Shown here: positions 1 through 6,383 of the stretch, piece by piece
Layout of the letters: the number at the start of each line of letters is the position of its first letter
How positions within the stretch are numbered: position 1 is the first letter of the stretch
Notes under the pieces: model-generated
Databases searched by the model: none
Told to the model about the DNA's origin: nothing
The model's input: only the letters and a program-made list of their open reading frames with translations
Program-made: the position numbers and the translations under genes
NCBI GenBank assembly: GCA_025356915.1
Contig: JANXQG010000292.1
Coordinates: forward strand, 1-7,009
From: Planctomycetota bacterium
GTDB lineage: Bacteria; Planctomycetota; Planctomycetia; Pirellulales; Thermoguttaceae
Length of the DNA stretch: 7,009 nucleotides
Direction: 5' to 3'

Positions 1-2
1 TC

Positions 3-1043
3 GACATCGTGCTTGTCGCCACGCCCGACCATTGGCACGCCCTGCCGATGATCGCCGCCGTGGAGGCGGGGGCCGATGTCTACGTGCAGAAACCGATTAG
101 CGTCGACGTGGTGGAGGGGCAGGCGATGCTCGCCTCTGCTCGCAAACATGGCCGGGTCGTCCAAGTCGGCACGCAACGTCGCAGCACGCCGCACCTCATA
201 GATGCCCGCGACCGGATCATTCGTGAAGGCAAGCTCGGCCGCATCGGACTGGTCGAGATTTATTGCTACTATGACATGCGGGCCACCGGCAATCCGCCCG
301 ACACCCGTCCGCCCGAATATCTCGACTACGAAATGTGGACCGGTCCCGCGCCGTTGCGGCCCTACAATTCGCTCGTCCACCCGCGGGGTTGGCGGGCCTT
401 CATGGAATTCAGCAATGGCATCGTCGGGGATATGTGCATCCACATGTTCGATACGGTCCGCTGGATGCTCGACCTCGGTTGGCCGAAGCGAATCAGTTCG
501 TCGGGCGGGATACTCGTCTCGAAGGGGAGCAAGGCCAACATTTCCGACACGCAGACGGCCACCTTTGATTACGGCGACTTGGACATTGTCTGGCAGCATC
601 GCACCTGGGGCCAGCCGCCCGACCCCAAGTACCCCTGGGGCATGACTTTTTACGGCGAGAAGGGGACGCTCAAGGCCAGCGTCTGGAGCTACGATTTTAC
701 GCCCAGCGGTCCTGGATCGCCGATCCATGGCAACGTGATCTACGAGCGAGAACAATACCCCGAGGACGTGACCGAAAAAGACATTGAACTTCACTCCGCC
801 CCTGCCGTGCGGCGGCACATGGAAGATTTTCTCACGGCGATCGCCTCCCGCGGCCGGCCCGTGGCCGATATCGAGCAGGGCCACATTTCCACCGCGAGTT
901 GCATCCTGGCCAATCTCTCCATGCAGCTTGGCCGCACGCTCGCCTGGGACGCTGAAAAAGGTCGCGTGTTCAACGACGAAGAAGCCAATCGTCTCCTGCG
1001 CCGGCCCTACCGCGCGCCATGGGTGCATCCCGAGGTGAGGTGA
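3..1043 (+). CDS. Gfo/Idh/MocA-family oxidoreductase, 5'-truncated by window edge
   Basis: This is a NAD(P)-dependent sugar or inositol-type dehydrogenase. The reading frame is open from base 3, so the true start lies outside the window and the GTG at 9 is only an internal Val codon. The missing N-terminus would hold the GxGxxG nucleotide-binding loop and any Tat signal. Counting residues from the codon at 9, TPDHWHA (5-11) belongs to the Rossmann fold. QKP (27-29) is the family's EKP motif with Gln for Glu, keeping the conserved Lys. GTQRRS lies at 54-59. GDMCIHMFDTVRWML (140-154) carries the Asp/His pair expected at the active site (H145, D148). The C-terminus ends in a RPYRAPWVHP motif that I associate with planctomycete members. 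About 347 residues are visible; full-length relatives are usually about 430-450. The family is very clear, but the substrate cannot be told. It might act on sugars released from polysaccharides, which is inference. Confidence 0.93.
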   Translation, partial: DIVLVATPDHWHALPMIAAVEAGADVYVQKPISVDVVEGQAMLASARKHGRVVQVGTQRRSTPHLIDARDRIIREGKLGRIGLVEIYCYYDMRATGNPPDTRPPEYLDYEMWTGPAPLRPYNSLVHPRGWRAFMEFSNGIVGDMCIHMFDTVRWMLDLGWPKRISSSGGILVSKGSKANISDTQTATFDYGDLDIVWQHRTWGQPPDPKYPWGMTFYGEKGTLKASVWSYDFTPSGPGSPIHGNVIYEREQYPEDVTEKDIELHSAPAVRRHMEDFLTAIASRGRPVADIEQGHISTASCILANLSMQLGRTLAWDAEKGRVFNDEEANRLLRRPYRAPWVHPEVR

Positions 1044-1064
1044 GGTGTCGCACTCCACAGCAAG

Positions 1065-1093
1065 TTGCTCAAGCCGTTCAGCGCGGGTAGAAT
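1065..1093 (+). promoter_or_regulatory. candidate sigma70-type promoter for the MazG-like gene
   Basis: TTGCTC (1065-1070) and TAGAAT (1088-1093) are separated by exactly 17 bases. The -10 matches TATAAT at 5 of 6 positions and the -35 matches TTGACA at 3 of 6. Transcription would begin near base 1100, between the end of the oxidoreductase gene and the pyrophosphohydrolase. Planctomycete promoter consensus is poorly defined, so this is only a plausible match. Confidence 0.35.
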
Positions 1094-1147
1094 CGGACGC
1101 AGCAGACAAGTTGGAAAACTCCTGGAATGACAAAACTCGCTGACATC

Positions 1148-1154
1148 GAGAGGA
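1148..1154 (+). promoter_or_regulatory. ribosome binding site favouring the ATG at 1166
   Basis: GAGAGGA is a purine-rich Shine-Dalgarno-like stretch 11 bases before the ATG at 1166. The alternative upstream in-frame ATG at 1127 is preceded only by CCTGGA, a poorer site. This supports the shorter form of the protein. Confidence 0.5.
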
Positions 1155-1165
1155 CGCTAACCGTA

Positions 1166-1531
1166 ATGAACGACAGCGAAACAACCCTGCAAGACGTAAA
1201 GAACACGATTGCCCAGTTCACGGCCGAGCGCGACTGGCAGCAGTTTCACAGTGCGAAAAATGTGGCGGTAGCTCTGGTTTCCGAAGCAGCCGAACTGATG
1301 GCCCATTTCCGCTGGAGCGAGCAGGACCACGATGCGGAAGTTCTGGGCGACGCGCAATCGCTGCGGGAAATCCGATTCGAGGTGGCCGATGTGCTGCTTT
1401 TATTGGCCGAGTTCGCCAATGTCACGGGTATCGACATGGCCCTGGCCGTTCAGGAGAAGATGGCGATCAATGCCGAGCGGTACTCGGTGGAGAAATCTCG
1501 CGGGACAGCGCGGAAGTATGACCGGTTGTAA
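1166..1531 (+). CDS. MazG-like nucleotide pyrophosphohydrolase (dCTP pyrophosphatase-type)
   Basis: This is a small all-alpha NTP pyrophosphohydrolase that would hydrolyse (d)NTPs to the monophosphate and pyrophosphate, a cytoplasmic nucleotide-pool role. From the ATG at 1166 it is 121 residues, the usual size for the short MazG-like/RS21-C6 (DCTPP1-like) group. The N-terminal helix has the typical LQDVK...FTAERDWQQFHSAKN pattern. The metal-binding EAAELMAHFRW motif follows (about residues 40-50), then EVADVLLLLAEFANVTGIDM (about 72-91) with the second acidic ExxD set. The C-terminal NAERYSVEKSRG tail is also typical. An in-frame ATG at 1127 would add 13 residues (MTKLADIERTLTV). I prefer 1166 because homologs begin just before the LQD helix and a GAGAGGA site precedes it. 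It stands alone, 122 bases after the oxidoreductase gene and convergent with the next gene. The family is secure; the exact nucleotide preference is not visible. Confidence 0.9.
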   Translation: MNDSETTLQDVKNTIAQFTAERDWQQFHSAKNVAVALVSEAAELMAHFRWSEQDHDAEVLGDAQSLREIRFEVADVLLLLAEFANVTGIDMALAVQEKMAINAERYSVEKSRGTARKYDRL

Positions 1532-1556
1532 CCCCAGTTGAACAGGAATGATTAAC

Positions 1557-1605
1557 CACGAAACAGACGAGTAAGGAATGCCCTTCCATTTTCGTCTGTT
1601 TTGTG
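1557..1605. terminator. hairpin between convergent genes, probable bidirectional terminator
   Basis: The left arm CACGAAACAGACGA (1557-1570) pairs with TCGTCTGTTTTGTG (1592-1605) over 14 base pairs with one G-U wobble. The 21-base loop contains a small secondary AAGG/CCTT pairing. It lies in the 110-base gap between the stop of the + strand pyrophosphohydrolase (1531) and the stop of the - strand fusion gene (1642), where a shared terminator is expected. There is no clean T-run after either arm, so it could instead be a dispersed intergenic repeat of the CCACGAAA...TTTCGTG kind. A second TTTCGTG at 1608-1614 offers alternative pairing with CACGAAA. Confidence 0.45.
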
Positions 1606-1641
1606 TATTTCGTGATTGCCCCCGACGGTTGATTCACCGGC

Positions 1642-4600
1642 CTACCACGCTGCCAACGGACGTACCTTGGGCAGCACTATCTCGTCATGGCCGTCGCGCG
1701 GAATAAATACAACCGTCAACCGCAATCCTTGTGCGTCGGGTAGGTGGATCGCCAACTTGCGGACGCCCTCGTTGCTCTTCTGTCCTGCCGGATTCGGTGA
1801 CGTGGAAAACGGTGTCGCGGTACGAACCTCAAATCGGGCCGAGGCCGGTGCCAGGATGCGGGCTTCCAACTGCTTGCCGTTCAAGGTAAGCGTGGCCTTC
1901 CGGCCGTCGCCTTCCAGGAGGACAGCGGCCGGCGTGTGCATGAACCACCAGACATCCGCCTGCGCCGCCTCGATCTCATCCTGCACGATGACATAGCGAC
2001 GATCGACCAAGGCCAGACCGCGCTGGGCTTTCTTCACCCGCTTGCCGTAGGCACTCGTCAGATCGGCAATGGCGAATGCCTGCTCCGGTTTCGATACGAA
2101 ACGGCGGATCCCACAAGCCGCCTGCGGCTCCTGATCGGGGCCGGCCGCCGGGTCGATGACCAATGTGTTGTGTCCCTCGGCCCGCAGACGATAATAATCG
2201 TAACGCTTGGAACCAAAGTAGCCGGGCAAGTTGTAGTTGTCGCCCCCCAGATCGACCGCCCAACGCTGGCCCAAGGCATCGAGCACGAACGATCCGATAT
2301 CGAGGTGCTGGTGGTTGAACGTGTGCGAACGGGCCTGAATACCGGCGAATAGGGCTTGCGGATCGTTCCAGCGGCTTCGCAGCGTGGCAACTTCGACGTT
2401 CCGCCAGTACTTGTCCAAGGGCATCCCCGCCGCGGCAGGGTCTTTTCCTGGCGATTGATACCAGATCATCGCTGCTGCGGTGGGCCGGTCGCTCGCGGCA
2501 CCCAACCACGTGGCGGCTGGCAGTTGAAAGCGATGGCCCAGCCATAGCAGACAATCACTGCGGCCTGCGTGCTCCGAGCAATCGGCGAAGTTGAAGCAAC
2601 GATTGCCATTGCCCATCATGTACAAAGGAAAGAGCGCGGTCTGATCGAAACCGGGGGACTTTGATAGCCCGAAGTCGCTGCCGGTGGCCGATTCCAGACA
2701 GGCGAGCATGGTGACATTGTAGCTGGTGGCATAACCCCAGTAGCCAGGCCCTTCGCCCCAGGCACCGTCGGGGGCATAGCTTTGCATGGCTAACGGTATG
2801 CTCGTCAGCGCGTGGTGCAGGATCTTGCCGCACAATACCGGCTCCTCGTCGCCGATGGCCAAGGCCCCGATGGTCAGCCCGCCATTGCAGACCTGATTCC
2901 AATTGTGAACGGAGCGATGCCAGCCGCTGTGGGATGCGTAGACTCGCAACCCCGGCTTCAGCCCCAGTTTGATGATTGCGGTGCGAATGGTTTCCCGCTG
3001 CGACTCACTCCATTGGTCGTAGAGCCAATCGTAGGCAATGGCCAAGGCATGGGTCATTTCAGCCGTATCGAGGAAGTGCGACGGATTAAAATCAGGGAAC
3101 CCGGCCACGGTTCGCAGCTCCTGCCACAGGTGGTCAACATAACGCCGGTCGCCGTGCAGGCGGTATGCCATGGCGAGAGTGTAGCAGTGCTCGACCATGC
3201 GGCGGCTGGTGGCCAACAGCCGTTTGCCGTCCGGAAGGACGTGTTCGGGAAGTTTCGCGGTCAAGAAGCGATTGGCATCTTGTTGCAACTTGATGTCCCA
3301 TTGTTTGAGCACGGGATCGGTAGCGATCTTTTTCCGCAATGCCTCGAAGCCGGCCGCATCGATCAATAACCGTGGATGCTGCGGCTTGATGCGGCGGGCC
3401 AAATCGTCCGCCGATGGCACGATGGCTGCATCCAAGGTTGCACCAACACTTCTCCGTTCGATCGCGTCCATTTCCTGCCGAAGGTGAATTCGCTGGCGGG
3501 CGTATGTCATCTCGGCCTCATTCCAGGCGTTGGCCTCGACATAGTCGCCGCAGAAGGGGATGACCAGGTCGATCCATGCGGCCAGCTTGTCCAATTCCTC
3601 ACGCGAGAGCTTGACCTCTTTGTGGCCGGTCTCGTGCATGGCAATCAGCTTGCTGCGAGTCGAGCCGCCGTACTGGGGCGGAATCATGCAGGGCTCCGAG
3701 GAATTGCTGATCCAGTTGACCAGTTCGTTCGCATGGCCGCGGCTGTCGCTCTCGGTGGCCGCAGTCAGCGTCAGGTAGGCGCGCGACCAATATCGTTTTG
3801 ATTGGGCGTCGAGTACGGGCTCGCCGGTCAGCAACAACTTCTTTGCCTGGCCGTCGGCTGAGTGGCACTTGATGCAGTGCCGGTTGAGAATCGGCTGAAT
3901 CTCCTTCGCAAAGCTGAAACCGCGCGGGGGGCCGTAGAAAGGAGCGAGGTTTTCCAGCCCCGCCTTCATGGCGAGGCTTATCCCACGGCCGGACAAAGGA
4001 CCCTGATTCTTGTGCTCGTGGCAGCCGACACACGAGGCCTGCTCGCCGGGCATGAGCGTTGCCCAGGAACGCATCGTCTGGATCGTCCGGTTCTTGTCGT
4101 CCAGGGCCTGGAAGTAGACTGGCGTGCGTGCCGGGACACGGAACATGGCCGAGCCGTCTTCGTACACCGTCGCGTCGCCGAGGATCGCCTTCACATCCCA
4201 CGCGCCGGTGCCCACGGCGATCGGCGTCACCACCCTGCCGCTGCCGCCCTTGCCGCTGCTGCGGTTGTCGCCGATGCTCATCTCGCGATACTTCAGTTCG
4301 ACCACGCGGAGCTTCTTGATCGTGCCGCGGGGGATGCCATCCAGCCCAGGGCCGTGATAGATGTCCTGCAGATAGAAGATGCCGGTATTCTTCGAGAAAT
4401 CGACCGTCGAAGGCCGTAGAACCGGCAACGGGCGGGCGCGAACCGGAATCGGCTTAAGGGATGAGATACGCGCATCGGCCGAGAGCACCTCGCGTCGGCC
4501 GTCGAAAGTCATGTAATACAGGTGAAACCGCATTTGCTCTACGTTGTCCAACCGTCGGCCAGGGACGCGGAGGTGATAAGCGATCGGGTCGTAACTGACC

Positions 4601-6006
4601 AGCAACGACTGCCCGTCGAGCGGGAACGGGTGGCAGTATTGATCGCCGGTCTGGGCATAGGCGTCCGCCCTCGGATAGGCGGGCTTCGCGCCGGAGGGCA
4701 ACTCCGTGATGCCGTCGAGATCCTGCCTACCGCGGGAGGTATCGATAATGCCTAGCTTTCCGCATTGCGGATTATGATGTCCTCCCAGGACCGCCACGAC
4801 TTTGCTCGTGCCGGGGATGCCGCAGGGGTGAAACAGCGTGGTCGGCTTCCACTTGTTATTGCCGTAGAACTCGGTCTGTCCGGTGCCGTCGGGGTGCATC
4901 TGCAGCAGACCCTGCGGGTAGATCTGGGATCGATCATTGTAGTCCCAACGCATGTAAACCACGCGGCCGTCGTCGAGCACCGTCGGCCAGAGAGTATGGA
5001 CCTGGTCGAAACCGACGCGGCGGACGTGGCCTCCGTCGCGGTTGCAGATGAAGAAGTTGCTCGCGTCCGGCCCAGCGCAGTCAACCGATTGCACAACCCG
5101 ACTGGAGACGAAGAGGATGTTGCCATCGGGCAAATAGCAGGGGTCGTAGCTGGCTCCATACGTGTCGGCGCCGGTGATCAGCCGGTTTTCGCCCGTGGCC
5201 AGATCCCGCTCATAAATCTTGTAGTATTTGTCCTGTGCGTCTTGCCGCCAGGCAAACAGCAGCCGCTTGGCATCGTAGGAGAGTGCCGGATCGCGGATGA
5301 CGCCGCCCGTGTCTGTGGGGATAAGGGTGGTGACGGTGGCAAACGGGCCAGTGGATGACTGCTCGTTGTCGAGATCGAGCCCACAGAGTCCGCCGTACTT
5401 GTTGCCGGGCCAGTCGGTGTATTCCGTGTAGGCGAAAAAAAAGTCGCCCATGTTGTGGTGCTTGGCGAAGATCACTTGCCTGGTCTGCTCCAAAAGCGGC
5501 CGCAGCCGAGCTTGTCGGCGTGCCCGGCAAGCCTGGACGTAGAGATCCAGCCAGCGTCGGTCCTCGGGCTTGACCTGGCCGGTGACCAGGGCATCCAGCG
5601 CCGCTCGAATTTCGCCGCTTCGCGAACCGCACTCGGGCAAGGCGTGCTCGATCAGGCTGCGTTCCAACGAGGCATCGCGGCCGGTCGTCAGGAAATTCGT
5701 CAGGTCGCCCTTGCCATCACGATAGCCGCCCACCCAGTCGCTCATTTTGCCGGGGCTATCCTGCATCAACCAGTCGGTCTGGTGGGGGAAATCTCGCCAC
5801 AGGTCCATCGCCAGCGATGAGCCCAGTCCCATGTCGACTTTGACGCCGGCAGCCTGGAACGCCCCACGAACGGCCAGCATGGTTTCCTGCCAGGTTTCCT
5901 TTTTGACGTACTTGGCGGATGTATCTTCCACGGCCATCGACGGGACGGCCAAGCAAAGGCCAAGCAGAATTCCCAGCAGCGAGGCATTGCGAATTGGTTC
6001 TCGCAT
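1642..6006 (-). CDS. exported HzsA-like multiheme protein fused to heparinase II/III-like lyase
   Basis: A single 1454-residue ORF. Residues 1-25 form a signal peptide (basic MREPIR start, hydrophobic LLGILLGLCLAV core, likely cut after SMA), so it is exported. Residues ~150-560 resemble HzsA-related planctomycete proteins with a PD40-type propeller; visible blade motifs are SYDAKRLLFAWR (243-254), YLPDGNILFVSSR (291-303) and VLDDGRVVYMRW (343-354). Residues ~600-855 are a c-type cytochrome region: CVGCH (659-663) and CIKCH (711-715) are heme-attachment sites, followed by WIDLVIPFCGDYVEANAW (811-828). From HPRLLID (877) to the end is a heparinase II/III-like lyase: HNWNQVCNGG (1034-1043), EGPGYWGY (1085-1092) and HTFNHQHLDIGSF (1228-1240) supply the conserved Asn, Tyr and His residues. 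It would cleave uronic-acid-containing polysaccharides by beta-elimination outside the cytoplasm; substrate unknown. No strong Shine-Dalgarno sequence precedes the ATG at 6006; the nearest, AAGG, is too distant. Domain families are clear. The cooperation of the two halves is inference, and hydrazine synthesis is not implied. Confidence 0.9.
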   Translation of the reverse strand: MREPIRNASLLGILLGLCLAVPSMAVEDTSAKYVKKETWQETMLAVRGAFQAAGVKVDMGLGSSLAMDLWRDFPHQTDWLMQDSPGKMSDWVGGYRDGKGDLTNFLTTGRDASLERSLIEHALPECGSRSGEIRAALDALVTGQVKPEDRRWLDLYVQACRARRQARLRPLLEQTRQVIFAKHHNMGDFFFAYTEYTDWPGNKYGGLCGLDLDNEQSSTGPFATVTTLIPTDTGGVIRDPALSYDAKRLLFAWRQDAQDKYYKIYERDLATGENRLITGADTYGASYDPCYLPDGNILFVSSRVVQSVDCAGPDASNFFICNRDGGHVRRVGFDQVHTLWPTVLDDGRVVYMRWDYNDRSQIYPQGLLQMHPDGTGQTEFYGNNKWKPTTLFHPCGIPGTSKVVAVLGGHHNPQCGKLGIIDTSRGRQDLDGITELPSGAKPAYPRADAYAQTGDQYCHPFPLDGQSLLVSYDPIAYHLRVPGRRLDNVEQMRFHLYYMTFDGRREVLSADARISSLKPIPVRARPLPVLRPSTVDFSKNTGIFYLQDIYHGPGLDGIPRGTIKKLRVVELKYREMSIGDNRSSGKGGSGRVVTPIAVGTGAWDVKAILGDATVYEDGSAMFRVPARTPVYFQALDDKNRTIQTMRSWATLMPGEQASCVGCHEHKNQGPLSGRGISLAMKAGLENLAPFYGPPRGFSFAKEIQPILNRHCIKCHSADGQAKKLLLTGEPVLDAQSKRYWSRAYLTLTAATESDSRGHANELVNWISNSSEPCMIPPQYGGSTRSKLIAMHETGHKEVKLSREELDKLAAWIDLVIPFCGDYVEANAWNEAEMTYARQRIHLRQEMDAIERRSVGATLDAAIVPSADDLARRIKPQHPRLLIDAAGFEALRKKIATDPVLKQWDIKLQQDANRFLTAKLPEHVLPDGKRLLATSRRMVEHCYTLAMAYRLHGDRRYVDHLWQELRTVAGFPDFNPSHFLDTAEMTHALAIAYDWLYDQWSESQRETIRTAIIKLGLKPGLRVYASHSGWHRSVHNWNQVCNGGLTIGALAIGDEEPVLCGKILHHALTSIPLAMQSYAPDGAWGEGPGYWGYATSYNVTMLACLESATGSDFGLSKSPGFDQTALFPLYMMGNGNRCFNFADCSEHAGRSDCLLWLGHRFQLPAATWLGAASDRPTAAAMIWYQSPGKDPAAAGMPLDKYWRNVEVATLRSRWNDPQALFAGIQARSHTFNHQHLDIGSFVLDALGQRWAVDLGGDNYNLPGYFGSKRYDYYRLRAEGHNTLVIDPAAGPDQEPQAACGIRRFVSKPEQAFAIADLTSAYGKRVKKAQRGLALVDRRYVIVQDEIEAAQADVWWFMHTPAAVLLEGDGRKATLTLNGKQLEARILAPASARFEVRTATPFSTSPNPAGQKSNEGVRKLAIHLPDAQGLRLTVVFIPRDGHDEIVLPKVRPLAAW

Positions 6007-6186
6007 GAATATAACGTGATACCTTTATGCTATACGCACATTTCCCGCGTTTTTGTTTCCAAATCCTGGATTTCCCATATAGGCTCCGCTCGGATCCGCT
6101 CCGCACAGTAACCGCCTCACCCTAGCAACGAAGCGGCTCTTGGCATCGGGCCGACTGACCATCCGATTATACTTGCACCTTCCACC

Positions 6187-6214
6187 GTGCCACAAGTGGT
6201 GTGCCACAAGTGGT
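6187..6214. repeat. perfect tandem repeat, two copies of a 14-base unit
   Basis: GTGCCACAAGTGGT occurs at 6187-6200 and again, directly abutting, at 6201-6214. Each unit contains CCAC-AA-GTGG, a small inverted repeat. The arrangement could be a pair of operator half-sites for a dimeric regulator about 180 bases from either gene start, or a fragment of a dispersed planctomycete repeat. The repeat itself is certain; its function is unknown. Confidence 0.85.
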
Positions 6215-6252
6215 TCTGTAATTCAAATGGGCATCCCCCGTACCTTCCCCTG

Positions 6253-6281
6253 TTCGGCGCGGGTCTCCTGACCCCGCCGAA
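6253..6281. repeat. GC-rich imperfect palindrome (hairpin)
   Basis: TTCGGCGCGGGTC (6253-6265) pairs with GACCCCGCCGAA (6270-6281) over 12 base pairs with one bulged C and a TCCT loop. It is followed by A residues on the + strand and by no T-run on either strand, so it is not a standard intrinsic terminator. The heptamer GGTCTCC within it recurs at 6295-6301. It may be a dispersed REP-like element, which is inference. Confidence 0.6.
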
Positions 6282-6371
6282 AAACCCGACCGAAGGTCTC
6301 CCGGAGTCCTGCCACTGCTTTTACACTGCTCTTCCGACAAACATCGATTCTTGCTACGATTCGCACTCCCC

Positions 6372-6378
6372 AAGGAAG
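6372..6378 (+). promoter_or_regulatory. ribosome binding site of the glycosyltransferase
   Basis: AAGGAAG lies 5 bases before the ATG at 6384. A GTG at 6381 is also in frame but would leave only 2 bases of spacing, so the ATG is the better start. Confidence 0.65.
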
Positions 6379-6383
6379 ACGTG

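Larger units (their letters stand above)
6007..6383. other. divergent intergenic region between fusion gene and glycosyltransferase
   Basis: This 377-base gap separates two divergently transcribed genes and should hold both promoters. I found no convincing protein-coding ORF or RNA gene in it. For the glycosyltransferase, TACGAT (6355-6360) with TTCCGA (6332-6337) 17 bases upstream is a weak promoter candidate. For the fusion gene, the AT-rich stretch just before its start (about 6010-6060) contains TATA-like sequence on the - strand but no well-spaced -35/-10 pair. The region also holds a 14-base tandem repeat and a GC-rich hairpin, listed separately. Confidence 0.6.

Noticed and set aside
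1127..1165. Upstream ATG at 1127 as start of the MazG-like gene
   Set aside because: It is in frame but has a poorer ribosome site and would add 13 residues not expected in the family. It remains possible.
2812..4419. Long + strand ORFs (up to 185 codons) opposite the fusion gene
   Set aside because: They are antisense to a well-supported conserved coding region, and their translations resemble no family. High GC explains the lack of stops.
5950..5960. Lipobox at Cys18 of the fusion protein
   Set aside because: The residues before Cys18 are L-G-L, with Leu at -1 where Gly, Ala or Ser is needed; a type I cleavage after SMA fits better.
1642..6006. Reading the large protein as true hydrazine synthase and the host as an anammox bacterium
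   Set aside because: Only HzsA-like similarity is seen; no HzsB or HzsC gene is nearby, and the lyase fusion points to glycan degradation. HzsA-related proteins occur in non-anammox planctomycetes.
6025..6373. Overlapping - strand ORFs of 60-68 codons upstream of the fusion gene
   Set aside because: They overlap each other, cover the hairpin and repeats, show low-complexity Arg/Gly/Ser-rich translations and have no recognisable motif.
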